A DNA stretch of 14,047 nt from an uncultured Burkholderiales bacterium. GTDB lineage: Bacteria > Pseudomonadota > Gammaproteobacteria > Burkholderiales > Burkholderiaceae_C. Of the stretch, positions 1 through 7,376 are shown in pieces. The position numbers and the translations under genes were made by a program. The notes under the pieces are model-generated. The model saw only the letters and a list, made by a program, of their open reading frames with translations, did not search any database and had not been told where the DNA came from. The stretch covers positions 1-14,047 of the forward strand of contig CAIODE010000187.1 in assembly GCA_903856875.1 (NCBI GenBank), in the 5' to 3' direction. Position 1 is the first letter of the stretch. The number at the start of each line of letters is the position of its first letter.

Positions 1-89
1 CTGTGGTCGGCGTGGGCACACCCGAAACATTGGCACAAAATCCTGCCAGCTTTACGGGCCGCTACTTAAAGCGTTTGCTTGAAAAATAA
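1..89 (+). CDS. uvrA: UvrA excinuclease ABC subunit A, C-terminal end (partial)
   Basis: Only the last 28 complete codons are present, read in the frame that starts at base 3 and ends with TAA at 87-89. The peptide contains VGTPETLAQNPASFTGRYLK and ends in LLEK. This matches the usual UvrA tail, in which a 'GTPE-x-(I/V/L)A-x-(N/H)P-x-S-(F/Y/H)TG-(R/Q)-(Y/F)LK' stretch follows the last ABC ATPase domain. UvrA is the damage-sensing ATPase of UvrABC nucleotide excision repair in the cytoplasm. The gene enters from the left edge and converges on pyrF with a 40-base gap, in which I found no clear terminator hairpin. The identification rests on a short but distinctive C-terminus. A different ABC protein is possible but less likely. 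Confidence 0.8.
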   Translation, partial: VVGVGTPETLAQNPASFTGRYLKRLLEK

Positions 90-129
90 AGTGTACTGCA
101 CGCAAGTCGCATCAGGCACTTGAGGCGCT

Positions 130-972
130 TCAGCCTTGCGCTGCGGCACTTAACACATCACGCGTTCGCATGGCTTCATTGCGCGCAGCTTTTATAAAAT
201 CATCGCCCGATGACGCATACAAAATAGCGCGCGATGAACTCACAATGACCGCACCGGTGGTCGCGCCATTGCTTTGCCGATAACCGGCCTTGATGGTGGC
301 CACGGCATCGCCACCTTGCGCACCCACACCAGGAATGAGCAAAGGCAAAGTAGGCGCCAAATTGCGCACACGTTCAATTTCAGCAGGATAAGTGGCGCCC
401 ACCACCAAACCCAATTGGCCGTTCAAGTTCCAAGGGCCTTGCGCCAACTTGGCAACGTGCTCGTACAGCAAGGGCTGGCCGTCCACCGAGGCCAGGCGCT
501 GGTTTTGCAAATCATCGCCCCCAGGGTTGGATGTACGGCACAACAAAAACGCACCCTTGCCATGGTGTTTCAAATACGGCTGAACAGAGTCAAAACCCAT
601 GAAGGGCGAGAGCGTGACGGCGTCTGCGCCATAGCGCTCAAAGGCTTCGATGGCATATTGCTCCGCTGTGGCGCCAATGTCGCCACGCTTGGCATCCAAA
701 ATAACCGGCACATGCGGCGCATTGCGGCGCATGTGTGTCATGAGTTTTTCCAATTGATCTTCTGCGCGGTGCGCAGCGAAATAAGCAATTTGGGGTTTGA
801 ATGAAATGGCCAAGTCGGCCGTGGCATCGACAATCTGCGCGCAAAAATCATAGATCTTGCTAGCGTCGCCCTTCATGCCAGCAGGAAACCTGTTGGGTTC
901 TGGGTCAAGGCCCACACACAACAGGGAGCCGTTTTGGCGCTCAGCGCCTTGCAGTTGTTCTAAAAAGGTCAT
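130..972 (-). CDS. pyrF: Orotidine 5'-phosphate decarboxylase (type 2, long form)
   Basis: This 280-residue cytoplasmic enzyme decarboxylates OMP to UMP, the last step of de novo pyrimidine synthesis. The family signature DAKRGDIG lies at residues 93-100 and carries the catalytic Asp/Lys network. An early GLDPEP at 21-26, SFKPQIAYF near 58-66, a [10 protein letters not shown] segment near 119-128 and a phosphate-loop-like PGVGAQGGD near residue 215 complete the TIM barrel. The length of about 280 residues fits the longer type 2 (PyrF/UMPS-like) bacterial form rather than the roughly 230-residue E. coli type. The ATG at 972 gives the correct N-terminus (MTFLEQL), and no Shine-Dalgarno is visible. 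A TAAAAT box ends six bases upstream of the ATG, so the transcript may be leaderless. The gene is convergent with uvrA and divergent from the transporter stub. Confidence 0.96.
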   Translation of the reverse strand: MTFLEQLQGAERQNGSLLCVGLDPEPNRFPAGMKGDASKIYDFCAQIVDATADLAISFKPQIAYFAAHRAEDQLEKLMTHMRRNAPHVPVILDAKRGDIGATAEQYAIEAFERYGADAVTLSPFMGFDSVQPYLKHHGKGAFLLCRTSNPGGDDLQNQRLASVDGQPLLYEHVAKLAQGPWNLNGQLGLVVGATYPAEIERVRNLAPTLPLLIPGVGAQGGDAVATIKAGYRQSNGATTGAVIVSSSRAILYASSGDDFIKAARNEAMRTRDVLSAAAQG

Positions 973-978
973 GCACGG

Positions 979-1008
979 ATTTTAAAGGCTCGGCGACAAA
1001 ACACCCAA
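979..1008 (-). promoter_or_regulatory. Candidate sigma-70 promoter of pyrF (possibly leaderless)
   Basis: Read on the minus strand, TTGGGT (1008-1003) is followed after 18 bases by TAAAAT (984-979), one mismatch from the -10 consensus. The -10 box ends six bases before the pyrF ATG, so initiation would fall at or next to the A of the start codon. No ribosome-binding site is visible. The -10 is good and the -35 is mediocre. The promoter is inferred from sequence only. Confidence 0.4.
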
Positions 1009-1048
1009 CAGGCGGTTCCTGTTTCAATTTGGCTCTAAGATCAGAGCT

Positions 1049-1339
1049 GTGCAGCCACTCACAAAACGCCAATGGTTGGTCTTAGCACTTTTAACCTTGG
1101 TTTGGGGCATTAACTGGCCCGTCTTAAAACTGGGGGTCACAGGCTTTCCGCCACTGACCTTTCGGTTCATTTGTTTGTTGATTGGCACGCCCGTGCTGGG
1201 GGCGGCCTGGTGGCTCATGAAAGTCCCTTTTCGGGTTCCTAGTCCCTAATGGCGAGAACTCTTTATTTTGGCACTGTTCAACATGTTCATATGGCATGTC
1301 ACCATGATTTTGGCTGTGCAATATTTGTCCAGTAGCAGG
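1049..1339 (+). pseudogene. EamA/DMT-family permease remnant (internal stop, 3' truncated)
   Basis: From GTG 1049 the frame reads QPLTKRQWLVLALLTLVWG and continues through NWPVLKLGVTGFPPLTFRF, the first helix and loop typical of EamA (drug/metabolite transporter) permeases. It stops at TAA 1247-1249. The same frame then continues directly with WRELFILALFNMFIWHVT and MILAVQYLSSSR up to 1339, which is the expected next part of the protein, around the third helix. Two continuous homologous pieces separated by one in-frame stop indicate a nonsense mutation, not a frameshift. Homology ends just before the stop codon of the opposing glycosylase gene (1346), so about 200 codons are missing. A full EamA protein has about 300 residues and ten helices, and only about 97 codons survive. 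A short expressed 66-residue peptide cannot be excluded but seems unlikely to transport anything. Confidence 0.75.
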
Positions 1340-1345
1340 AAAAGA

Positions 1346-2149
1346 TTAAGTCTTCACCAAACTGGCGGCCAAACAAAGGTCAGTCCACGCTTTGGCTTTG
1401 TCAGATTGATTGCGCAGCAAATAAGCAGGCGGATATGTGACGACCACAGGCACGCCCGCAAATTCGTGAACTTGCGATCGCAACTTGCCAAGGGGCTCCG
1501 CACTTTGAAGCAAGGCCAAGGCTGCTGTTCGGCCCATGGCCAAAATAACTTGCGGCTGAACCAACGCCACTTGTCTGGCCAAGTAGGTGGCGCAGTGCGA
1601 CACCTCAACTTGGCTGGCATTGCGTCCTGCGGGGGTGCGACATTTCAAAGCATGCGTTAAATAAACTTCTTCGCGCTTCAGGCCCAAGGCTTTCAACATG
1701 TTGTCAAGCAATTGACCCGCAGGCCCCGCAAAGCTCTGCCCCTCTTTGTCTTCTTCCTCACCAGGCGCATCACCCAACACCATCCAATTGGCAGTGACGA
1801 GGCCGTTGCCCAAGATGGCTTGTTGTCGGCCGTGACACAAACCACAACCCGTGCAAGCCGACACAGCAGATTGAAGCTCTGGCCAATTCATGTTGGCAAT
1901 ACCGGCAGGTAAATTTGAAATATCAACCACCGGCACTGACATGAGTTTGGGCTCAGTTGCGGTTGCAATTGAAGATGCACTTGCCTGTCCAGCTGCAATT
2001 GCACGAGCAGGCGCTTCTACAAATTGTTGGGCCCTTGTCTTAGGCATCCACACACGAACACCCATCTCCGCCAACATGGCGCGTTGACGCTCGTCCAACT
2101 CAAAACCAGTGGCGCTCTCGTTCTGCATGGGTGTGCTGTCTTCAGTCAT
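1346..2149 (-). CDS. Uracil-DNA glycosylase family 4-like protein with altered active-site motifs
   Basis: This 267-residue protein resembles 4Fe-4S family 4 (UDGa) glycosylases, which remove uracil from DNA in base excision repair. Residues 1-95 form a beta-proteobacterial N-terminal extension including LDERQRAMLAEMG (18-30). The likely cluster cysteines are C99, C102, C170 and C186. Motif 1 is GDAPGEEED (126-134), followed by QSFAGPAGQLLDNML. Two usually conserved positions differ. The Asn of the '(T/A)N-x-x-KC' motif is His166 (THALKC), and the His of the 'HPAYLLR' motif is Pro240 (YPPAYLLRN). The first Glu of 'GE(A/G)PG' is Asp127. The fold and cluster therefore look intact while catalysis may be changed. 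The ATG at 2149 lies three bases after the rimI stop, so the gene is the third of the tsaB-rimI-udg operon. The gene symbol is left blank because usage varies for this family. Confidence 0.88.
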   Translation of the reverse strand: MTEDSTPMQNESATGFELDERQRAMLAEMGVRVWMPKTRAQQFVEAPARAIAAGQASASSIATATEPKLMSVPVVDISNLPAGIANMNWPELQSAVSACTGCGLCHGRQQAILGNGLVTANWMVLGDAPGEEEDKEGQSFAGPAGQLLDNMLKALGLKREEVYLTHALKCRTPAGRNASQVEVSHCATYLARQVALVQPQVILAMGRTAALALLQSAEPLGKLRSQVHEFAGVPVVVTYPPAYLLRNQSDKAKAWTDLCLAASLVKT

Positions 2150-2152
2150 AGC

Positions 2153-2650
2153 TTAAGAGTTTAGCGGCATGCTCATCACCACAGCGGCCTCGCGGTGGGT
2201 TCGTCCGGCAGGATAGTAATCTTTTCTGAGGCCCACTTGCTTGAAACCAAAGGCTTTGTAAAGGGCGAGCGCTCGTTCATTGCTCTCACGCACCTCCAAC
2301 CACAACCACTCAGCCCCCTTGGCTTTTGACCAAAGGCTGAGCGATTGCATCAAGCAAAGGGCCCATCCTTGCCTTTGAAAAGCGGGCGCCACCGTGATAT
2401 TGAGCAGATGAACTTCGTCGATCACTTGCATGGCCACAAAGTAGCCTACCAAGTGTTCGCCTGCCACCAAGCGATGCGCCACATAGCCGGCCTTGAGAGC
2501 ATCTCTAAAGTTGCCTAAGGTCCACGCATGGCTGTAAGCAGCCTGTTCCACAGCAACTACGGCATCCAAATCGACCTCGGTCATGGCAAACAGTTGCACC
2601 TTCAAGTCGGGTGCAAGCTCTTGTTTCAATTCTGCAGGCCAGAGATTCAT
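2153..2650 (-). CDS. rimI: Ribosomal protein S18-alanine N-acetyltransferase (GNAT)
   Basis: This 165-residue GNAT acetyltransferase is predicted to acetylate the N-terminal alanine of ribosomal protein S18 from acetyl-CoA. LLNITVAPAFQRQGWA (82-97) is the RimI-type beta4 strand plus the acetyl-CoA pyrophosphate loop (Q/R-x-x-G-x-A). LEVRESNERALALYKAFGF (118-136) holds the family's conserved Glu and Tyr, and VGLRKDYYP follows. The start ATG (2650-2648) overlaps the tsaB stop in an ATGA arrangement, which implies translational coupling. Placement next to tsaB is classical for rimI in many bacteria and supports RimI over a generic GNAT. The N-terminus is about 15 residues longer than in E. coli RimI. 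Confidence 0.92.
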   Translation of the reverse strand: MNLWPAELKQELAPDLKVQLFAMTEVDLDAVVAVEQAAYSHAWTLGNFRDALKAGYVAHRLVAGEHLVGYFVAMQVIDEVHLLNITVAPAFQRQGWALCLMQSLSLWSKAKGAEWLWLEVRESNERALALYKAFGFKQVGLRKDYYPAGRTHREAAVVMSMPLNS

Positions 2651-3444
2651 ACGGCAGTGTTTGAGCTGTGCGCTTGAGATGCTTTGATGGCCGCACGCTC
2701 AGCCGTGGTTTGAGCCACTTTGTCTCGGATATAGAGTGGTTGCACAAGCTCAGGCGTGAGTGCCTCACCTGCTTGCCAAAGGGCCGGGGCCAAGCGCAAC
2801 AATGCCAAAGCGTGTGGCACGGCAGAAATGCAGGGAACTGGTTGTGGCGACAACCCTGCGTGCTGAAACAGCTGCAAAGAAAAACGATCTTTGTACACCT
2901 CAAAGCCATTGCCGGCCAACACCCAGTTTGGCACATTCAGTTGAGTTAATTTGTGTGCAACGGTTTCTGGTGGACCCACTTGCAGTGACATCAAGGGTGA
3001 CCACCTTGAAGCGTTGACATGCCATTGATACGCCCCCACATAAACCTCGCTCATGCGCGCATCCATGACGACACCTACATTCAGCGGTTCTGGTTGGGTG
3101 ATGGCGGCATCTTGCAATTTCAAACGCGCGTCTTCTGCCACCGCCATCAAACTGTCGACGGCAATTACTTTTAAATGAGCACCCAGTGCCAAGCCCTGCG
3201 CTACAGCACATGCGGTTCGAAGGCCCGTAAAAGAACCAGGCCCATGACCGACCACCAAGGCCGTCAAATCAGACAACTGCAAATGCGCTTGCGCCAACAA
3301 AGTATGAATGGTGGGGATCAATTGCGCCGAAGCATTGGCACCACCTAGGCCGTGGTGGTGCCATGTTTGTTGGCCATGGCACAAGGCCACCGACATCATG
3401 TCGGTACTGGTGTCAAAGGCTAAAAATTTCAAATCGGATGTCAT
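2647..3444 (-). CDS. tsaB: TsaB, tRNA threonylcarbamoyladenosine biosynthesis protein (YeaZ)
   Basis: This 265-residue cytoplasmic protein is TsaB, the ASKHA-fold partner that dimerises with TsaD and works with TsaE to transfer the threonylcarbamoyl group onto A37 of ANN-decoding tRNAs. The N-terminus KFLAFDTSTDMMSVAL (6-21) is the first nucleotide-binding-fold strand. The hallmark GPGSFTGLR is at residues 68-76, followed by AVAQGLALG. The C-terminal region carries LVQPLYIRDKVA, the usual 'P-x-YIR' tail. It lies 35 bases downstream of the DMT permease stop on the same strand and overlaps rimI by four bases. The upstream sequence has no good ribosome-binding site. The donor-forming enzyme TsaC is encoded about 4.7 kb away in the same window. 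Confidence 0.95.
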   Translation of the reverse strand: MTSDLKFLAFDTSTDMMSVALCHGQQTWHHHGLGGANASAQLIPTIHTLLAQAHLQLSDLTALVVGHGPGSFTGLRTACAVAQGLALGAHLKVIAVDSLMAVAEDARLKLQDAAITQPEPLNVGVVMDARMSEVYVGAYQWHVNASRWSPLMSLQVGPPETVAHKLTQLNVPNWVLAGNGFEVYKDRFSLQLFQHAGLSPQPVPCISAVPHALALLRLAPALWQAGEALTPELVQPLYIRDKVAQTTAERAAIKASQAHSSNTAV

Positions 3445-3479
3445 GCGTTATTTTGATGGCGCTGAAATTGGTTTTTTAC

Positions 3480-4427
3480 TTAGGTTTTCACCATGGCTTG
3501 TCGCACGCCGAACAAAATGCCTGCCGTGACCAAAGCCAAGCCCACCCACAAATTCCAAGACAAGGGCTCCCCTAAAAATACAACCGCGCCTAGCGCCGAA
3601 AGACCAGGCACCAAGGCCGTGATCATGGTGGACTTGATGGGCCCATAAGTTCGAATCATGTGTGTGAATGTGATGCCAGAAATGACCACAGAGCCCACGC
3701 CCTGATAGATGGCTTGAAACGTAATTTCTGCCCAAGAGGCTTGCGCCATGTGGCTCGGCAGTACATTCAAGTTCACCAGCACAGCATAGGCCGGCACAAA
3801 GCTCACCAACGCGAAAGCTGTAATGGCCATGGTGGCTCGCACCGCATCTAGGCCAAACCGACGCACTGTGACGCCGTACGCTGACCAGCAAAAGGCAGCC
3901 GTCATGAACAGCACATCGCCAATCCAAACTTCACCGCCTTCAAAAGCCTTGAGCAAACTCATGCCACCCACCAACACATCACCGCACACGATCATGCCCA
4001 AACCGATGGCGCGGTTCATGCCAATTTGTTCTCGCAAAAAGAGCCACATTAACAAGGAGGTCCACAAGGGCAAGCTCCCCGGCATGAGCACGGAGGCATG
4101 GCCTGCAGGTGCGTAAAAGAAACCGATATAGGCCAGCACCGCATATAAAAAACCGCCAAACATGCCGGCCTGAACCGTGATCCTCAAGGGCAAGGGGGAC
4201 AACCCAAACAAGGACCCCACGGCCTCACCCTTTTGACGCGCCTCCCGCATTAGCCACCATGCCCAAGGCAGCAAAATACTGCTGGCTCCCAAGATGCGTG
4301 CGCAAGCTATATCCAAGGGTAGCAACACGTGAGAAGCAGAGGCACGGGCCACAACGATGAAAGAAGTCCAAATAAGAACCGTGATCACAGCCGACAAACG
4401 GCCAATGGTGTGAGAAGAAAATGCCAT
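3480..4427 (-). CDS. EamA/DMT-family inner-membrane transporter
   Basis: This 315-residue protein is highly hydrophobic, with about ten predicted transmembrane helices arranged as two EamA repeats. The first repeat runs from about residue 10 to 155 and contains RLSAVITVLIWTSFIVVARA and, near its end, LFLREQIGMNRAIGLGMIVCG. The second runs from about 165 to 310 and ends with FLGEPLSWNLWVGLALVTAG, the typical 'LGE' element before the last helix. The fold predicts a metabolite or drug exporter, and the substrate cannot be read from sequence. The ATG at 4427 is followed by a plausible short cytoplasmic start. It is divergent from dacB (97-base gap) and upstream of tsaB in the same direction. It is not the source of the broken transporter at 1049-1339, which has a different N-terminal sequence. 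Confidence 0.9.
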   Translation of the reverse strand: MAFSSHTIGRLSAVITVLIWTSFIVVARASASHVLLPLDIACARILGASSILLPWAWWLMREARQKGEAVGSLFGLSPLPLRITVQAGMFGGFLYAVLAYIGFFYAPAGHASVLMPGSLPLWTSLLMWLFLREQIGMNRAIGLGMIVCGDVLVGGMSLLKAFEGGEVWIGDVLFMTAAFCWSAYGVTVRRFGLDAVRATMAITAFALVSFVPAYAVLVNLNVLPSHMAQASWAEITFQAIYQGVGSVVISGITFTHMIRTYGPIKSTMITALVPGLSALGAVVFLGEPLSWNLWVGLALVTAGILFGVRQAMVKT

Positions 4428-4512
4428 GTCCCAATGATACGTCCTGCAAATGACCCCTCAGATTCGCTCAGAGTTTCGAAGGTTCGGGCCGCTTGCGTCG
4501 CGTCAGGGCGGC

Positions 4513-4518
4513 TAGACT
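4513..4518 (+). promoter_or_regulatory. Candidate -10 box of dacB (possibly leaderless)
   Basis: TAGACT (4513-4518) ends six bases before the dacB ATG at 4525, the spacing expected if transcription begins at the start codon. No Shine-Dalgarno is visible. The only TTG-type -35 nearby (TTGCGT, 4493-4498) is just 14 bases upstream, too close for a standard sigma-70 promoter. The call is weak. Confidence 0.25.
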
Positions 4519-4524
4519 TGCACC

Positions 4525-6015
4525 ATGCGCAGACTTCTTTTCAAATTGCCAATGCAACTGGGCTTTGTCCTGCTATGGGCATGCCAGAGTTCCTTGCTGC
4601 TGGCCAAGCCCGATTCGATCAAGCGTTCGCCAGAAGAAACAATGCCAGCTTCGATTGCTTTAGCCTTCAAACAAGCGAATGTTCCTTTGAGCGCGGTGAG
4701 CATCATGGTCACGCCCTTGGTCACTTCGCCACAAGCCCCACTCAAACAAACACCGCCACGCTTGCAATTCAGAGCCACTGAAGAAATGAATCCAGCGTCC
4801 GTGATGAAGCTCATCACCACTTCAGCAGGTTTGTCTTTGCTAGGACCTGACTTTACTTGGCGCAATCGCATCTACATCGAAGGCCTCTTGAAGGATGGCG
4901 TGCTTCAAGGCAATTTGTATTTAAAGGGCAGTGGTGATCCCAAACTGGTGGTCGAGCGCTTGCAAAGTTTGATACAAGAAGTGATGGCAAAAGGATTGCG
5001 CGAAATCAAGGGCGATATCATTTTGGATGGCAGTGTTTTTGATCTGCCCAATCAAAATCCTGCTAGCTTTGACGATGAGCCGCTGCGGCCCTACAACGTT
5101 GCGCCCCAGGGTCTCCTGCTCAACTTCAATGCGTTGCTGTTCAAGTTCACGCCCGATGCCGCCCGCAAAGAAGCCAAAGTTGAAAGCGAGCCGCCGCTTG
5201 CCAATGTTCAATGGCCCCATAGCGTGCCCTTGTCAGCGGGACCTTGCCAAGATTGGCGAACCCAACTGCGTGCCGACTTTTCCAAAGCTGACAACGTGCG
5301 CTTCAATGGCACTTACCCCAAAGCTTGTGGTGAACAAACGTGGCCTGTGGCTTATGTGGAGCCGCAAACTTTTGGGCCGCGCATGGTCCAAGCCATGTGG
5401 CGCCAAGCGGGGGGCCAACTGAAAGGGCAAGTGCGTCATGGCTTAACACCGGCGCAAGTCACGCTATGGCATGAAGCGCCATCGCTGCCCTTGAGTGATA
5501 TCGTGGCCGACATCAACAAGTTTTCTAACAACGTGATGGCGCAGCAGCTGTTTCTCACCTTGTCGAGCCAGCAAGGCGCAGGCAATTTTGCGGCGTCCAA
5601 GCAAGTTGTTTTGCAATGGTGGGCGAAAAACATGCCGGGTCACAAGGCGCCGGTGTTAGACAATGGTTCTGGACTTTCACGCGAGGAACGAAGCAGTGCG
5701 CAGGCTCTGACAGCCTTGCTTCAACTGGCTGCCCAAAGTAACTATGCCCATGCTTTGCAAAACTCTTTGGCCATTGCCGGGGTAGACGGCACCGTGGTGC
5801 GGCTGAAAGACCGACAACCCAACTCTGTGGTGATTGGGCGTTCCAAGCTCAAGTCGGGCAGCCTTCGTGATGTCGCTTCTTTGGCGGGCTACGTTGAGGG
5901 CTTGAGTGGGCAGTCCTATGTGTTTGTGGTGATTGTGAATCACCCCAATGCCAATGCAACTCGGCCGGCTCTGGACAAGTTGCTCGAGTGGACCGTTCAA
6001 GACCAGAAAAAATGA
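4525..6015 (+). CDS. dacB: D-alanyl-D-alanine carboxypeptidase/endopeptidase (PBP4, peptidase S13)
   Basis: This 496-residue periplasmic serine hydrolase trims or cleaves peptidoglycan peptide cross-links. All three penicillin-binding motifs are present. SVMK (92-95) supplies the acylated Ser92 and Lys95, SNN (334-336) is the second motif, and KSGS (443-446) is the KTG-type third motif. FSNNVMAQQLFL and LDNGSGLSREER (378-389) are typical of the S13 family. The large gap between motifs one and two matches the PBP4 insert domains, and the length fits DacB. The N-terminus is a signal peptide (basic MRRLLFK, then a hydrophobic run to about residue 27). Cys20 in LWAC is a poor lipobox, so Sec/SPase I secretion is preferred. 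It is the first gene of a plus-strand envelope block and divergent from the EamA transporter. Confidence 0.95.
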   Translation: MRRLLFKLPMQLGFVLLWACQSSLLLAKPDSIKRSPEETMPASIALAFKQANVPLSAVSIMVTPLVTSPQAPLKQTPPRLQFRATEEMNPASVMKLITTSAGLSLLGPDFTWRNRIYIEGLLKDGVLQGNLYLKGSGDPKLVVERLQSLIQEVMAKGLREIKGDIILDGSVFDLPNQNPASFDDEPLRPYNVAPQGLLLNFNALLFKFTPDAARKEAKVESEPPLANVQWPHSVPLSAGPCQDWRTQLRADFSKADNVRFNGTYPKACGEQTWPVAYVEPQTFGPRMVQAMWRQAGGQLKGQVRHGLTPAQVTLWHEAPSLPLSDIVADINKFSNNVMAQQLFLTLSSQQGAGNFAASKQVVLQWWAKNMPGHKAPVLDNGSGLSREERSSAQALTALLQLAAQSNYAHALQNSLAIAGVDGTVVRLKDRQPNSVVIGRSKLKSGSLRDVASLAGYVEGLSGQSYVFVVIVNHPNANATRPALDKLLEWTVQDQKK

Positions 6016-6087
6016 TCGCTGAAAAGTCTTTCTGAAGACTAGTACTTACCCCATCACTCTCCGCCAGCATGCTCCCTAAGATGGCTT

Positions 6088-6111
6088 ATAAAAGAACGGG
6101 CGTTCTTTTAT
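6088..6111. promoter_or_regulatory. Near-perfect 24-bp palindrome upstream of the GDSL-ompW pair (candidate operator)
   Basis: Left arm ATAAAAGAACG, two-base centre GG and right arm CGTTCTTTTAT form an 11-bp perfect inverted repeat. It ends 37 bases before the GDSL-lipoprotein ATG, where a promoter would be expected. The GAACG-N2-CGTTC core has the geometry of a site for a dimeric helix-turn-helix repressor such as a TetR-family protein. A terminator for dacB is the alternative, but the stem is AT-rich, the loop is very tight and no separate T-tract follows. The regulator is not encoded in the window. Confidence 0.5.
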
Positions 6112-6148
6112 TAATGGCATATTCATAAAAAAGAAAGAGGAGCGAGAT

Positions 6149-7354
6149 ATGGCCGTCATGAATTGGAGACATTTCCGGCTTGCCGCTGCAGCAACTGCCG
6201 TCGCTATTTTGGCGGCTTGCGGTGGCGGTGGTGCAGACCAAACAAGCCAGCGTGCCGGCATTACATCTGTCAAAGTCATGGGCGACAGCCTGGCCGACAG
6301 TGGCGTGTTCAAAGGCATTCCCACCAACGGCCGCATCTTCTCGGTGCAAGACAGCGCAAGTGAGCCCAATACTATTTGGACGGAACGCATTGCTGCACTG
6401 CTAGGCACACCTCAACTGTGCAACTTTTTCAAATACACAGGCGCTGCTGCCTCACCCTTCTCTGTGGTACCAGGCTGCTCTAGCTATGCCGTGGGCGGTG
6501 GTCGCATCAACAACATCAACCCTCAAACAGGTGCAGGCGCTTCGCCCTTCTCCATCACTTATCAATTGCAGGTTGCCTCTTCGGCTGGCAACTACAAAAG
6601 CACAGATTTGCTTCTAATTGATGGCGGTGGCAACGATGCAGCCGACTTGGTTGGCGCCTATTTGAATGCCGCCAAAGACGGTGGTGCAAGTTATGCTGCC
6701 ATGGCGGGCACACTCATTCCAGCAGCCACCTTGGGCCCCATGTTGGCTGGCGGTCAAGCAGGTTTGGCACAAGTGGGCAGCGCCTACATGGTGGCCTTGG
6801 CAGATAAGTTTTACGCCAGTATCAAAACCAGTGCCTTAGACAAAGGTGCAGAGCGCATTGTTGTGCTCAACACGCCAGGTATTACCAACACGCCTCGTTT
6901 TCAAATGGTGTTGAGCAGCATTGCTGCAACTTATGGCGGTGGTGCCACCGGTGCAGGTGCTCGTGCCCAATCAGAGACCTTGTTCAAGTCGTGGGTAGAG
7001 GCCTTCAATTCTCGGCTGGCCACTTTGGTGGCCAATGACAAACGCGTTGTGTTGGTCGACTTCTACACCGCTTTCAACGACCAAATTGCAAACCCTGCGC
7101 AATATGGTTTAACCAATGTCACCACGCCTGCTTGCCCCATGACGGGCTTGGGTTCAGACGGCTTGCCTTTGTACAACTTCCAAACTTGTACAGCAGCAGC
7201 CTTGTCAGCCATGACGCCGCCAGCAGGCGCAACGGGTGGCAGCAACTGGTGGCAAACCTATGCTTTCTCAGACGGCTTTCATCCCACACCTTTGGGCTAT
7301 CAGCTGCTGAGTCAGTTGGTTGCCAAGTCTTTGGCCACAGCAGGTTGGCTGTAA
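6149..7354 (+). CDS. GDSL/SGNH-family esterase lipoprotein
   Basis: This 401-residue predicted outer-membrane or periplasmic lipoprotein has a serine esterase/lipase fold. The signal peptide ends in the lipobox LAAC (21-24), with Cys24 followed by GGGG, a common linker after lipidation. The SGNH blocks are visible: block I GDSLADSG (45-52) with nucleophile Ser47, block II glycine near YAVGGGRI (113-120), block III GGGND (159-163) with the oxyanion Asn162, and block V DGFHP (375-379) with Asp375 and His378. The ATG at 6149 has a good GAGGAG (6137-6142) six bases upstream, which favours it over the in-frame ATG at 6158. Length and spacing fit complete GDSL esterases, without an autotransporter barrel. 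ompW follows after 22 bases, so co-transcription is likely. The substrate is unknown. Confidence 0.88.
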   Translation: MAVMNWRHFRLAAAATAVAILAACGGGGADQTSQRAGITSVKVMGDSLADSGVFKGIPTNGRIFSVQDSASEPNTIWTERIAALLGTPQLCNFFKYTGAAASPFSVVPGCSSYAVGGGRINNINPQTGAGASPFSITYQLQVASSAGNYKSTDLLLIDGGGNDAADLVGAYLNAAKDGGASYAAMAGTLIPAATLGPMLAGGQAGLAQVGSAYMVALADKFYASIKTSALDKGAERIVVLNTPGITNTPRFQMVLSSIAATYGGGATGAGARAQSETLFKSWVEAFNSRLATLVANDKRVVLVDFYTAFNDQIANPAQYGLTNVTTPACPMTGLGSDGLPLYNFQTCTAAALSAMTPPAGATGGSNWWQTYAFSDGFHPTPLGYQLLSQLVAKSLATAGWL

Positions 7355-7376
7355 ATTTAAGCGAAGGAGAAACATC

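Noticed and set aside
274..804. Open frame of 176 codons on the plus strand inside pyrF
   Set aside because: It lies wholly antisense to a clear pyrF gene and its translation has no domain-like pattern.
1268..1660. 130-codon plus-strand frame following the transporter stub
   Set aside because: Only its first part up to 1339 resembles EamA. The rest is antisense to the glycosylase gene, so it is part of the pseudogene plus chance openness.
4525..4605. DacB as a lipoprotein through Cys20 (LWAC)
   Set aside because: Trp at the -2 position is not accepted in standard lipoboxes, and a normal signal peptidase I site around residue 27 is more plausible.
6025..6040. Small hairpin AGTCTT-TCTG-AAGACT just after dacB
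   Set aside because: It has a six-pair stem without a T-tract, too weak to call a terminator.
6088..6111. SOS (LexA) box reading of the palindrome
   Set aside because: The GAAC-N4-GTTC core fits Gram-positive LexA. The beta-proteobacterial site is CTGT-N8-ACAG, and the downstream genes are not DNA-damage genes.
7320..7376. Longer N-terminus for OmpW starting at 7320
   Set aside because: It would overlap the esterase gene and place 19 charged residues before an otherwise perfect signal peptide. ATG 7377 has a strong ribosome-binding site.
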